From assembly GCA_945887955.1 (NCBI GenBank), contig CAMCZO010000003.1, positions 26,992-90,991 on the forward strand: a stretch of 64,000 nt of DNA. The letters run 5' to 3'. Each line of letters starts with the position of its first letter. Within the stretch, counting starts at the first letter, position 1. The notes below the pieces were generated by a model. That model did not search any database. It was given only the letters and a program-made list of their open reading frames with translations, and had not been told where the DNA came from. This DNA is from Chitinophaga pinensis (GTDB lineage: Bacteria > Bacteroidota > Bacteroidia > B-17B0 > Aurantibacillaceae). A program made the position numbers and the translations under genes. Positions 26,784-35,656 of the stretch are shown here, piece after piece.

Positions 26784-27649
26784 TGCTAGAACTAGACGCA
26801 TATATATATGATTCGCAATTTCAATTTTTGAATAAAGATGATTTGCTTATATTAGAATATAGGAAATCTGTTTTAAATTCAGCTAATTGCCAATTTATTC
26901 CTGAAATAAATTCTTTTTTAAGAAAAGAGCAATGGGATAGCGAAAAATTTTCTATTGATGTAGCGCGTTATTTATGGATGGAAAACAAGGTAAATGATGA
27001 AAAATATGTTACAATCTTTAATTCGACTATAGCTCATAAATGTATCTATGTTCGGGTAAATAAAGAACATACTTTTTGTCAGTTTGCTTATAAAAATAAT
27101 TTAAAATTACTTACTACAAAAGCATCACAACATCTCGATTTAAGAAATAAAGAATTTGATTTTGATACATCAATTAATTATAAACTATATTCGAATGAAA
27201 GTGATGAAGAACATGTATTATATCAAGTTTTAGAGCTCTCTAAAGATTCCTTTAATCATAATCGTTTCAAATCAGATTCTAAATTCACAGAAATAAAAAT
27301 TAGTGAAATTTACAGAGATTGGATTGTTAATGAAGTTAAATCTAATACTAGCTGTCTTTATTATATAATCGAAAACAAAGCGGTTGTTGCGTTTTTTCTT
27401 TATAAGCCAAACATTAGCCCATTAAATAAAATAAAAATTGGTTTTGTTTCTCTTATTTCATCATCCCCTAATTATAAAGAGAAAAAATATGCCTCAAATT
27501 TATTAAACTATGTATTAAGTAAAATGCGACTTGATACATGTTTTGTTATAGCTAATACAGAAATTCAAAATAGTAGTGCTTTGAGTTTTTTCTCAAAAAA
27601 TAATTTTTTAATTACCACTTATTTAAATGAATATCATATATGGAATTAA
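26783..27649 (+). CDS. protein with C-terminal GNAT-like domain
   Basis: 288 residues, starting at an ATG that overlaps the upstream TAA. The C-terminal half (about 140-288) looks like a GNAT fold of the WecD/FdtC type: KIGFVSLISSSPNYKEKKYASNLLNYVL includes the acyl-CoA strand and helix with KEKKYA replacing the usual RGxGxG, and QNSSALSFFSKNNFLI is the typical last helix. The N-terminal half is unfamiliar and includes IYVRVNKEHTFCQFAYKNN. Being in a nonulosonate operon with a deacetylase next to it, it could acylate an amine on the sugar. The GNAT call is moderate; the N-terminal half has no assignment. Confidence 0.72.
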   Translation: MLELDAYIYDSQFQFLNKDDLLILEYRKSVLNSANCQFIPEINSFLRKEQWDSEKFSIDVARYLWMENKVNDEKYVTIFNSTIAHKCIYVRVNKEHTFCQFAYKNNLKLLTTKASQHLDLRNKEFDFDTSINYKLYSNESDEEHVLYQVLELSKDSFNHNRFKSDSKFTEIKISEIYRDWIVNEVKSNTSCLYYIIENKAVVAFFLYKPNISPLNKIKIGFVSLISSSPNYKEKKYASNLLNYVLSKMRLDTCFVIANTEIQNSSALSFFSKNNFLITTYLNEYHIWN

Positions 27650-28350
27650 TGTTTAAAAACAAAAAAATTATGGTTGTTGTTGCACATCCAGACGACGAAT
27701 TGCTTGGTTTAGGGGCGACAATGAACAAGTTAATTAAAAACGATGGATGCAAAGTAAAAGTTGTTATTTTGGGTGAAGGAATTACCTCTCGTACCGATGC
27801 TCGGGATGCAAAATTATGGAAAAAAGAACTAGCAATTCATAAGAAAAATATTAATAATGCTGCTAAAGCAATTGGTTATCATGAAGTAAAAACATATGAT
27901 TTTCCAGATAATAGATTTGATTCAGTCGCATTACTTGATATTGTTAAAGTGATTGAAAAAGAAAAAGAAGATTTTAGACCAGAAATTATTTTTACACACC
28001 ACGGTGGTGATACAAATGTTGATCATCGTCAAACCTTCGACGCGGTTATAACAGCAACTCGACCAATGTCTCATGAAGTAGTAAAAACTATTTTCTCGTT
28101 TGAAACACCTTCTTCTACAGAATGGCAGGCCGCATCTTATCCTAATTATTTTAAGCCTAATTTTTTTATTGAAGTATCAGTCAAAAATGTACAAGCTAAA
28201 ATTAAAGGAATGGAAAGCTATGAGTTCGAAAAGCGAAAATATCCTCATCCAAGATCTCCAGAAGCAATAGAAATTCAATGTAAAAGAAATGGAGTAATAG
28301 TAGGAAAAGAATTTGCTGAGGCTTTTATGTTAATAAGAAGCGTGCAATAA
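27649..28350 (+). CDS. PIG-L/LmbE family deacetylase
   Basis: I prefer ATG 27649 (233 residues), whose A is the last base of the upstream stop, over ATG 27640 three codons earlier. Zinc motif AHPDDE (12-17 from that start) and HHGGDTNVDHR (about 115-125) hold the metal ligands of this fold, which removes N-acetyl or other N-acyl groups from sugars such as GlcNAc. Its role here may be to remove an acetyl group so that another acyl or amidino group can be added; the downstream amidotransferase at 31047 and the FkbH/ACP module are candidates for that replacement (inference). Confidence 0.88.
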   Translation: MFKNKKIMVVVAHPDDELLGLGATMNKLIKNDGCKVKVVILGEGITSRTDARDAKLWKKELAIHKKNINNAAKAIGYHEVKTYDFPDNRFDSVALLDIVKVIEKEKEDFRPEIIFTHHGGDTNVDHRQTFDAVITATRPMSHEVVKTIFSFETPSSTEWQAASYPNYFKPNFFIEVSVKNVQAKIKGMESYEFEKRKYPHPRSPEAIEIQCKRNGVIVGKEFAEAFMLIRSVQ

Positions 28351-29066
28351 TGAATATAGCTTCAGCACATCAGCCTGCATATCTTCCTTGGTTAGGCTAT
28401 TTTCATAAAATTTCTTTATCAGATGAATTCGTTTTGTTGGATAGTGTACAATTTGAGAAAAATAGTTTTACTAATCGCAATAAAATTAAAGTTTCTAATG
28501 GTGAAGCATGGTTAACAATCCCAGTTGAAATGAAAGGGCACATAAATAGAAATATTAATGAAATGGTGATTGATGAAAAGTTTGATTGGCGTAAAAAACA
28601 TTGGAATTCATTATTAATGAATTATAAAAAATCACCTTATTTTTCTATTTATTCAGATTTTTTTGAATCCTATTATAAAAATACTACTACGTCTAATTTG
28701 AGTGAATTTATAAAAACATCAACAACTTTTTTTTTAAAAGAGTTAGATATAACTCCTAAATATACTGAATTATCTAATTTAGAATTGAAATCCAAAAAAC
28801 AAGAATTAATTGTAGATATCTGTAAAATCACAAAATCTGATTTATTTGTTTTTGGTAGTCAAGGTAAGGATTACGCAGATTTAGATTACTTTAAAAAAAA
28901 CAATATTAGTTGTTATTTTCAAGATTATAAGCATCCTAATTACGATCAACTTTGGAATGAATTTAAACCATTTATGTCAATTGTAGATTGTTTATTTAAT
29001 AATGGATCTAAAAAAACAAAAGAAATTATTCTTGAAAACAATACTCTTAAAACCAATCTTTTATAA
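28350..29066 (+). CDS. WbqC family protein
   Basis: A 238-residue protein starting at an ATG that overlaps the PIG-L stop (TAATG). The N-terminus IASAHQPAYLPWLGYFHKI and VQFEKNSFTNRNKIK are the hallmark of the WbqC family, found widely in O-antigen and flagellin-glycan loci. The conserved His-Gln-Pro and the Asn-Arg-Asn cluster suggest an active site, but no biochemical activity is established to my knowledge. Coupling to the PIG-L gene suggests the two act together on the same amino sugar. Confidence 0.88.
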   Translation: MNIASAHQPAYLPWLGYFHKISLSDEFVLLDSVQFEKNSFTNRNKIKVSNGEAWLTIPVEMKGHINRNINEMVIDEKFDWRKKHWNSLLMNYKKSPYFSIYSDFFESYYKNTTTSNLSEFIKTSTTFFLKELDITPKYTELSNLELKSKKQELIVDICKITKSDLFVFGSQGKDYADLDYFKKNNISCYFQDYKHPNYDQLWNEFKPFMSIVDCLFNNGSKKTKEIILENNTLKTNLL

Positions 29067-29099
29067 CCTAAAGTATCATTACTTTTCAATAAATTAAAT

Positions 29100-30995
29100 A
29101 TGTGTGGCATTTCAGTACTATTTCATAAAAACAGACTAACGCAGCAATTATTGTTGGACTTTTTATCTTCTTTAAATACGATTAATCACAGGGGGCCAGA
29201 CGATGAAGGGGTTGTATTAATTAATACAACAACTGGTAATTATAAAATTATGCGGACTGAGAAAACATATAAAGATATTTTTGACTCCTACGAATTAGCT
29301 TATATAAACTCGGCAGATTATAATTTAGTATTAGGGCATAAACGTTTAAGTATTATTGATTTATCATTTTCAGGACATCAACCTATGCAGGGGATTGATA
29401 ATTCTTGGATTGTTTTTAATGGTGAAATCTATAATTATATTGAATTGAAGGAGGAATTAAAAATATTAGGCGCACAGTTTAAAACCAAATCAGATACAGA
29501 AGTTGTATTAGAAGCATATAGAATATGGGGCATCGATTGTTTAACAAGATTTAATGGCATGTGGAGTATTTGTATTTGGGACGCGCCTAATAAAAGAATA
29601 GTTGTAAATAACGATCGATTTGGTGTAAAACCTTTATATTATTATGAAACTAATAATTCATTTCGTTTAGTTTCTGAAACAAAACAACTTCAAAAATATA
29701 GCGATTTAACTTTAGTACTTAATCAAACTCATATAAGAGAATTTGTGAAGTTTGGTTTTTTAGATATGGATGAAAATAGTATGTACGAAAGAGTTTTAAG
29801 ATTTAAAAAAGGACATTATATTATTTTATCACCACTTAATTATGAGCACGAATGTATAAAAAATAATCAAAAACAATATTATTATTTACATAAAAGGCAA
29901 GTTATAATAAATGAAAAAGATGCGGTAGAACAATTTAGAAATTTACTATATAATTCAATCAAAATTAGAATGAGGGCGGATGTTAGTTTTGGTTTTGCTT
30001 TATCAGGAGGTCTTGATTCAAGTGCAGTTTTGTATATGGCAAGAAACATTTTACAAAATGAAAAAATAACTAATGAATTAATAGGTTTAGGCGCCGTTTT
30101 CCCTGGATTTAAAGACATAGATGAATCTTCATTTATAAAAATTGTAACAGATGATTTGCCTTGTAAAACATATCTTAGTTATGCAATGGAAGATTTTAAT
30201 GCCATTAATTTTGAAAATCATATTTATCACCAAGATGAACCATTACATGGAACCTCATACTTTGCACAATACAATTTGTATAATACAGCAAAAAAGAATG
30301 GGATAAAAATTTTATTTAATGGGCAAGGTGCTGATGAAGTTTTTGCAGGATACCATCACCATTTTTATAGACATTGTCGAAATTTACTAATTAGAGGAAA
30401 GGTAATAGAATACTTCAGTTTGGTAAAGCTATACGCTAATATTAAAGGAATTAAAAGTTCAAAGCTACATAAGATTGTTGTTAATGAGCTTAAAATGAGT
30501 ACTGAAATCAAATTAGGTATAATCAAATTCGACCATTCTATTTTGAAATATTGGAATAAAATTAATACTTTAGATGAAATGCTACTGAGAGACTTTGATA
30601 CTTTTCAATTACCATTATATCTCAGGGCTGATGATAGAGATAGTATGAGTTTTAGTGTTGAGTCAAGACATCCATTTATGGACTATAAATTAGTTGAATT
30701 CGGATATTCGTTACCGAATAACTTATTAATAAAAGATGGGTGGCAAAAGTATTTAATCAGGAAAAGCATGCACGAGTTACCAAAAAGTATTGCATATAGG
30801 CCAGATAAAAAAGGTTTCATTACTCCGCAAGAAGTTTGGATTAATAAATATAAAGATTTATTTGAAAACTATCTTTCATACAATTTTGAAGTTTTAGGAG
30901 TTAGGAAGCCTTCTGCTAACGATTTTTATAATTATTCATTAGGTGCGTGGTTTAAAGTTAATTCATTCTCTAAAGCTAACAATTCACTTAATTGA
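29100..30995 (+). CDS. asnB: asparagine synthase (glutamine-hydrolysing) family amidotransferase
   Basis: 631 residues with two domains. Residues 1-~210 are a class II glutaminase with nucleophile Cys2 (MCGISVLFHK) and NHRGPDDEG (29-37). The synthetase domain has the PP-loop SGGLDSSAV (about 302-310) and the distal GADEVFAGYHHHF near 413-425. Family enzymes transfer glutamine-derived ammonia to an adenylated carboxylate; in glycan loci homologues may amidate uronic or nonulosonic acids. It follows WbqC after 33 bases and precedes another ATP-dependent amidotransferase, so a glycan role is more likely than asparagine synthesis. It is longer than E. coli AsnB (554). Confidence 0.88.
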   Translation: MCGISVLFHKNRLTQQLLLDFLSSLNTINHRGPDDEGVVLINTTTGNYKIMRTEKTYKDIFDSYELAYINSADYNLVLGHKRLSIIDLSFSGHQPMQGIDNSWIVFNGEIYNYIELKEELKILGAQFKTKSDTEVVLEAYRIWGIDCLTRFNGMWSICIWDAPNKRIVVNNDRFGVKPLYYYETNNSFRLVSETKQLQKYSDLTLVLNQTHIREFVKFGFLDMDENSMYERVLRFKKGHYIILSPLNYEHECIKNNQKQYYYLHKRQVIINEKDAVEQFRNLLYNSIKIRMRADVSFGFALSGGLDSSAVLYMARNILQNEKITNELIGLGAVFPGFKDIDESSFIKIVTDDLPCKTYLSYAMEDFNAINFENHIYHQDEPLHGTSYFAQYNLYNTAKKNGIKILFNGQGADEVFAGYHHHFYRHCRNLLIRGKVIEYFSLVKLYANIKGIKSSKLHKIVVNELKMSTEIKLGIIKFDHSILKYWNKINTLDEMLLRDFDTFQLPLYLRADDRDSMSFSVESRHPFMDYKLVEFGYSLPNNLLIKDGWQKYLIRKSMHELPKSIAYRPDKKGFITPQEVWINKYKDLFENYLSYNFEVLGVRKPSANDFYNYSLGAWFKVNSFSKANNSLN

Positions 30996-31046
30996 ATTTT
31001 TAATAATTTTGAAATATTAAATCAAATATAAATTAAGAACTATTAA

Positions 31047-32186
31047 ATGTCAAGTAAAGTTCGATCTTGCAATAAGTGTATTTTAGATAGTAACGACGAC
31101 TATCAAATTACTTTTGATATAAATGGTATTTGTTCATATTGCGAGAAATTTGATAAAGATTATATTTTTATATTGAATAAAACAGATGAAGAAAAAAATA
31201 GAGAATTAAATAATTTAATTGAAATAATAAAGTCAGATGGAAAAGGCAAGAAGTATGATTGTATATGCGGCATAAGTGGAGGCTTAGATAGTTCTTTTTT
31301 AGCAGCAAAAGCAAAAGAATTTGGTTTAAGAACTTTGTTAGTACATTTCGATAATAGTTGGAATTCAGAATTAGCAGTAAAAAATGTTGAACAGATATGT
31401 AAGTATACGGGTTTTGATTTGCATACCTATGTTGTAAATTGGGAGGAGTTTAAAGATCTTCAAAAGGCATATATTAAATCTGGGGTGCTTGATTGGGAGG
31501 TGCCAACTGATCATGCTTTATGGGCAGTTATTTTAAAAAAATCTAAAGAACTGAATATTAAACATATTTTAATAGGCGCAAATTATCAAACAGAAGGTAT
31601 ACTGCCTTCTACAATGCGCTATGACAAAGCGGATTTAAAAAACATTAGAGATATTCATTCGAAATATGGTAAATTAAAAAAAATAAGAACATTCCCTGTA
31701 TATAAATTTTGGTGGCACATGTATTTAAAATGGTTTTGGGGGTTAAAATTAGACACCTTATTGTATTATATGGAATATAATAAAGACCAGGCGAAACAGT
31801 ATTTAGTTGATGTTGTTGGTTGGAGAGATTATGGAGGTAAACACTATGAATCTATTTTCACTCGTTTTTATCAAGGTTACGTGTTAAATAAAAAATTTGG
31901 CTATGACAAACGTAAAGCTCATTTATCTTCTTTAATTTGCTCCGGTCAAATATCAAAAAAAGAAGCAATTGAAGATCTTCAAAATCCTATGATTAACTCT
32001 GATGTTTTGCAAGATGATTTGCAATTTTTTTTAAAAAAAATGGAATTTACTGCTGATGAATTTCAGCAAATAATGAATCAAAATCCAGTGCCTCATTTAG
32101 CATTTAAATCTTATTCTACATTTGAATACCCTTTACTTAAAAAAATATTACGTTTATTAGTAATAGCAAAAAAAATAATTAAGTAA
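31047..32186 (+). CDS. N-acetyl sugar amidotransferase, WbpG/PseA-type
   Basis: A 379-residue PP-loop enzyme. A zinc site is formed by C8, C11, C29 and C32; the ATP pyrophosphatase loop is SGGLDSS (77-83). NWEEFKDLQKAYIKSG and the C-terminal VGWRDYGGKHYESIFTRFYQGYVL are typical of the N-acetyl sugar amidotransferase family. WbpG uses HisH/HisF-like partners for ammonia, while Campylobacter PseA makes acetamidino-pseudaminate. No HisH/HisF is seen here, so ammonia could come from the AsnB-like glutaminase just upstream (inference). The product is probably an acetamidino sugar. Confidence 0.88.
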   Translation: MSSKVRSCNKCILDSNDDYQITFDINGICSYCEKFDKDYIFILNKTDEEKNRELNNLIEIIKSDGKGKKYDCICGISGGLDSSFLAAKAKEFGLRTLLVHFDNSWNSELAVKNVEQICKYTGFDLHTYVVNWEEFKDLQKAYIKSGVLDWEVPTDHALWAVILKKSKELNIKHILIGANYQTEGILPSTMRYDKADLKNIRDIHSKYGKLKKIRTFPVYKFWWHMYLKWFWGLKLDTLLYYMEYNKDQAKQYLVDVVGWRDYGGKHYESIFTRFYQGYVLNKKFGYDKRKAHLSSLICSGQISKKEAIEDLQNPMINSDVLQDDLQFFLKKMEFTADEFQQIMNQNPVPHLAFKSYSTFEYPLLKKILRLLVIAKKIIK

Positions 32187-32187
32187 A

Positions 32188-33123
32188 ATGCAATTTATTG
32201 ATAAAATATTTATTGCTGGTCATAACGGCATGGTTGGTTCGGCAATTAAAAAAGAGTTAGAAAGACAAGGGTATTGTAATATTTTAACCGCTAATAAAAA
32301 TGAATTAGATTTATGTAATGAGTTGCAAGTTGAAGATTTTTTTCAAACTCATAAACCAAACTTTGTTTTTTTAGCTGCTGCAAAAGTTGGAGGCATACAG
32401 GCCAATATAAATGAGCCGTTTAACTTTTTATTTGATAATTTAAAAATTCAAAACAATGTAATTTATTCATCTTTTAAAAATGATGTTAAAAAATTATGTT
32501 TCATAGGTAGTTCATGTATTTATCCTAAAAACGCTTCTCAGCCTATTAAAGAAGAATACCTTTTAAATGGTCCTTTAGAGCCTACAAACGAAGGCTACGC
32601 ATTGGCTAAAATTACAGGAATTAAATTAGGGCAATATTTAAGTAAACAATTTGGTTTTAATGTCATCAATCCAATGCCTTGTAATTTATATGGGCCAAAC
32701 GATAGTTTTCATCCCGTTAATTCACATGTGTTATCATCGTTAGTGAGAAAATTTTCTGACGCTATTCACAATAATGATGATTGCGTTAATGTTTGGGGTA
32801 CTGGAATTGCTAAAAGAGAATTTATGCATGTAGAGGACTTATCGCGAGCTATTATATTTCTGATGAACAATTATAACAAACCTGATATTATTAATGTTGG
32901 TTTAGGAACGGATATCAGTATAAAAGAACTTGCCGAAAAAATAGCAAACTTAACTGGTTTTAAAGGTTCAATAAATTGGGATAAAACAAAGCCAGATGGT
33001 ATGCTAAAAAAGTGCTTAGATGTTACTAAGATTAAAGAACTAGGATTTAGTTCAGCTATTACTCTTGACGAAGGTATTACACAAATGATTAATATATATA
33101 AAAAACAAATCGAAAAAATATGA
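32188..33123 (+). CDS. GDP-L-fucose/colitose synthase-like epimerase-reductase
   Basis: A 311-residue SDR of the Fcl/WcaG group. Cofactor loop GHNGMVGS (11-18), the active-site Ser-Cys in IGSSCIYPK (C110) and Y137/K141 in NEGYALAKITG match GDP-fucose synthase, which epimerises C3/C5 and reduces C4 of a GDP-4-keto-6-deoxymannose. The next gene, a ColD-like 3-dehydratase, overlaps it by 4 bases (ATGA), and ColC, its partner in colitose synthesis, is a homologue of Fcl. I therefore think GDP-colitose is more likely than GDP-fucose (inference). GDP-mannose 4,6-dehydratase is not in this window. Confidence 0.85.
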   Translation: MQFIDKIFIAGHNGMVGSAIKKELERQGYCNILTANKNELDLCNELQVEDFFQTHKPNFVFLAAAKVGGIQANINEPFNFLFDNLKIQNNVIYSSFKNDVKKLCFIGSSCIYPKNASQPIKEEYLLNGPLEPTNEGYALAKITGIKLGQYLSKQFGFNVINPMPCNLYGPNDSFHPVNSHVLSSLVRKFSDAIHNNDDCVNVWGTGIAKREFMHVEDLSRAIIFLMNNYNKPDIINVGLGTDISIKELAEKIANLTGFKGSINWDKTKPDGMLKKCLDVTKIKELGFSSAITLDEGITQMINIYKKQIEKI

Positions 33124-34289
33124 TTCCTTTAATGAAAAGTACATTTTTTAATGAATTTGAAACCAAAAAAGCTTTGGCTGATTTTATTCTTCAAACAAAT
33201 AAGTTAAGTATGGATCAGCATTGTTTTGAATTTGAAAAACAATTTGCAGAGTTTCATAATACTAAACATGCTATTTTAGTAAATAGCGGAGCAAGTGCTA
33301 ATTTAATACTAATTCAAGCCTTATTAAATTTAGGAAGACTAAAAAAGGGAGATAAAGTTGGATTTTCTGCAGTTACATGGAGTACAAATGTGATGCCTAT
33401 TATTCAGCTAGGATTAGTTCCTATTGCAGTAGATTGCGTCCCCGAAACATTAAATTGTATGAGTTCTAATTTAAAACATACTCACGAAAAACATAAATTA
33501 AAAGCTTTTTTTATAACCAATGTACTTGGTTTTTCTGGTGATTTAGCTAATATTAAAAAATACTGTGATTCAAATAATATTGTTTTAATTGAAGATAATT
33601 GTGAATCTCTAGGTAGTAAAGTAGACGGAGATTTTACTGGAAATTTCGGACTAGGTTCAACATTTAGTTTTTTTGTTGCCCATCACATGTCAACAATAGA
33701 AGGCGGAATGTTGGTAACAAATGATGAAGAATTAGCTGAAATGCTTGTAATTGTTAGAGCCAATGGATGGGATAGAAATTTATCAGCTATTACACAAAAA
33801 AAATACAGACAAAGCCATCAAATTAAAAGTGAGTTTGATGCTAAATACACGTTTTATGATTTAGCTTATAATGTAAGGCCTACCGAAATTACTGGTTTTT
33901 TAGGTAAAATGCAGTTAAAATATTTGCCCGATAATATTAAAACACGTGAGGCAAATTACAGAGTTATTGAATCTGTTGTTAAGCAAAATTCAGATTTAAT
34001 TCCATTAGTATCTTCCCATATGGATTTTGTTTCCAATTTTTCTTTTCCATTTGTTTGTAAAGATGCAGCTCTTAGAGATAAGTATATTAAAGAATTTGCT
34101 GGAGCAGGAATTGAGATTAGACCTATGATTGCAGGCAACATGCAATTACAGCCTTTCTTTGCTAAATACTCAACTATAAAAGAAGAGTTAATAGGAGCAA
34201 ACCATTTACATCATTGCGCATTTTATTGTGGCAATTATCCCGAATTAACAGATACTGATTTACAAACTATTTCATCGTGTTTAATTTAG
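33120..34289 (+). CDS. ColD-like GDP-4-keto-6-deoxymannose 3-dehydratase (DegT fold)
   Basis: 389 residues of the DegT aminotransferase fold in which the PLP lysine is replaced by histidine: H188 in FFVAHHMSTIEGG aligns with the Lys of the other DegT proteins in this island. ColD from colitose pathways has its base at His188 and a similar HHxxTxEGG stretch, plus GWTRN and YNVRPLE segments that correspond to GWDRN and YNVRPTE here. Such enzymes use PMP/PLP and glutamate to remove the C3 hydroxyl. IEDNCES (157-163) keeps the cofactor Asp. The RfbH/SpnQ iron-sulfur type lacks support because no cysteine cluster is apparent. It is coupled to the Fcl-like gene. Confidence 0.86.
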   Translation: MIPLMKSTFFNEFETKKALADFILQTNKLSMDQHCFEFEKQFAEFHNTKHAILVNSGASANLILIQALLNLGRLKKGDKVGFSAVTWSTNVMPIIQLGLVPIAVDCVPETLNCMSSNLKHTHEKHKLKAFFITNVLGFSGDLANIKKYCDSNNIVLIEDNCESLGSKVDGDFTGNFGLGSTFSFFVAHHMSTIEGGMLVTNDEELAEMLVIVRANGWDRNLSAITQKKYRQSHQIKSEFDAKYTFYDLAYNVRPTEITGFLGKMQLKYLPDNIKTREANYRVIESVVKQNSDLIPLVSSHMDFVSNFSFPFVCKDAALRDKYIKEFAGAGIEIRPMIAGNMQLQPFFAKYSTIKEELIGANHLHHCAFYCGNYPELTDTDLQTISSCLI

Positions 34290-34322
34290 TTTTTTAATTT
34301 TATTGCAAAAGTAATTCAGGTA

Positions 34323-35639
34323 ATGAATAAAATCTCAAATAGATTATTTTCTTCTTTTTTATCAAATCAAGACTTAGCTAAAGTTAAGTTAGTGTCTTAT
34401 TTCCCTTTATTAGTGGATGAAGATAAATATAGCTTATTGCCATCCGATCATTGTTATTATTATCCATTAACAGTTGATGTTAAACAGAAAAAAGTGATTA
34501 AAGGGGAATTAAATTTTTTTAATCAAATTATATTTAATAATTATAAAAAAGATAATTTACTACCCTTAGATAAAGTTAATTTTCCTGATTTAAAACAAGT
34601 AGATAAACAAAATGCAATTATTGTTAATTTAATTGATAATTGCTACGGACATTCTTTTTTAAAGCTATTAAATCTTTACGAAATATATAGTTTATATAAA
34701 GAAGTATTTGATATTTTTGTTATCTGTCCAGTTGCTTTACAACATTATGTGCCAAAAGATAAATTTAAATTAATAAATGTAAAGTTAGGTTTTAATGATG
34801 CAATGATTTGTTATGATTTTGAGCCAATAATATTATGGGTAAAACAGCAATATAAGTCTATTGATTTTGTTACATTAGATACTTATTATTGTCATCAAAC
34901 ACCAGATGATTTAACTGCCTTTTTCGGATTTCTTCCCGAAAATCATATTTCGCAAAAGCAATATATTACATTTTATTACAGAGCTGATTATTTTAGAACT
35001 TGGGCAGGAAATAAACAACAAAAACGCATTATTAATTTTTTTAATCAACTTCAAAACTATTTTCCAACTACACAATTGGTTATTGCAGGCGATCTGGATA
35101 GCACCAAATTTCCTAATAGTATAAAAGATATACGTACAAAGGCATTTGGAAAAGAGGTTGATTTAATGTGTAACTCTTATTTTGCAAACTCATTCATTGT
35201 TATAGGTTTAATAGGATCTAACATGCTTCAGCCATCAATGTTTTGTGATTTTACCGTGCACTTGACTCAAAAAAATAAAATAACTATTATTGCAGAAGAG
35301 ATGTTAAATCATCCCATCGAGTCAATGTCGGGCTGGTTTAAAAATATTTATTTAATAGGTAACGAAGACTTAAGTGATATAAATTCAAATCTTTTGTGCG
35401 AACAAATTATTTTATTATATCATACTTACATTGCTAAAAAGTATAAAGAAGTTGCATTTACAAATAAACTTTTTAGTTCTAGAATGTCGCAATCAGAATT
35501 TTATAAAAACCACTACCCTTTTTTTGATAGTGAAAAATCATTACAATTAAAAAGTAACATTACAGATTTTTGCTTTAAAAAAAGCATCATTAAGTATAAA
35601 ATCAATAAGGTGCTAAAAAAACTTAAATTAAATTATTAA
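34323..35639 (+). CDS. uncharacterised protein in the polysaccharide locus
   Basis: I do not recognise this 438-residue protein. It lacks a signal peptide and clear membrane helices. Around residues 100-125 is NAIIVNLIDNCYGHSFLKLLNLYEI, and YITFYYRADYFRTWAGNKQQKRIINFF occurs near 220-246, followed by TQLVIAGDLDSTKFP and NSFIVIGLIGSNMLQPSMF. The second half looks like alternating alpha/beta with a late Gly-Ser-Asn loop, which would suit a GT-B glycosyltransferase or fucosyltransferase-like fold. Its position after ColC/ColD-like genes would suit a transferase for that deoxysugar (inference). The basic C-terminal helix could attach to the membrane. Confidence 0.62.
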   Translation: MNKISNRLFSSFLSNQDLAKVKLVSYFPLLVDEDKYSLLPSDHCYYYPLTVDVKQKKVIKGELNFFNQIIFNNYKKDNLLPLDKVNFPDLKQVDKQNAIIVNLIDNCYGHSFLKLLNLYEIYSLYKEVFDIFVICPVALQHYVPKDKFKLINVKLGFNDAMICYDFEPIILWVKQQYKSIDFVTLDTYYCHQTPDDLTAFFGFLPENHISQKQYITFYYRADYFRTWAGNKQQKRIINFFNQLQNYFPTTQLVIAGDLDSTKFPNSIKDIRTKAFGKEVDLMCNSYFANSFIVIGLIGSNMLQPSMFCDFTVHLTQKNKITIIAEEMLNHPIESMSGWFKNIYLIGNEDLSDINSNLLCEQIILLYHTYIAKKYKEVAFTNKLFSSRMSQSEFYKNHYPFFDSEKSLQLKSNITDFCFKKSIIKYKINKVLKKLKLNY

Positions 35640-35656
35640 GAATTAATAAAGTACTT

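Noticed and set aside
33120-34289. Annotation of the DegT protein as an ordinary sugar aminotransferase
   Set aside because: His188 occupies the position of the PLP lysine, which is required for normal transaminases of this fold.
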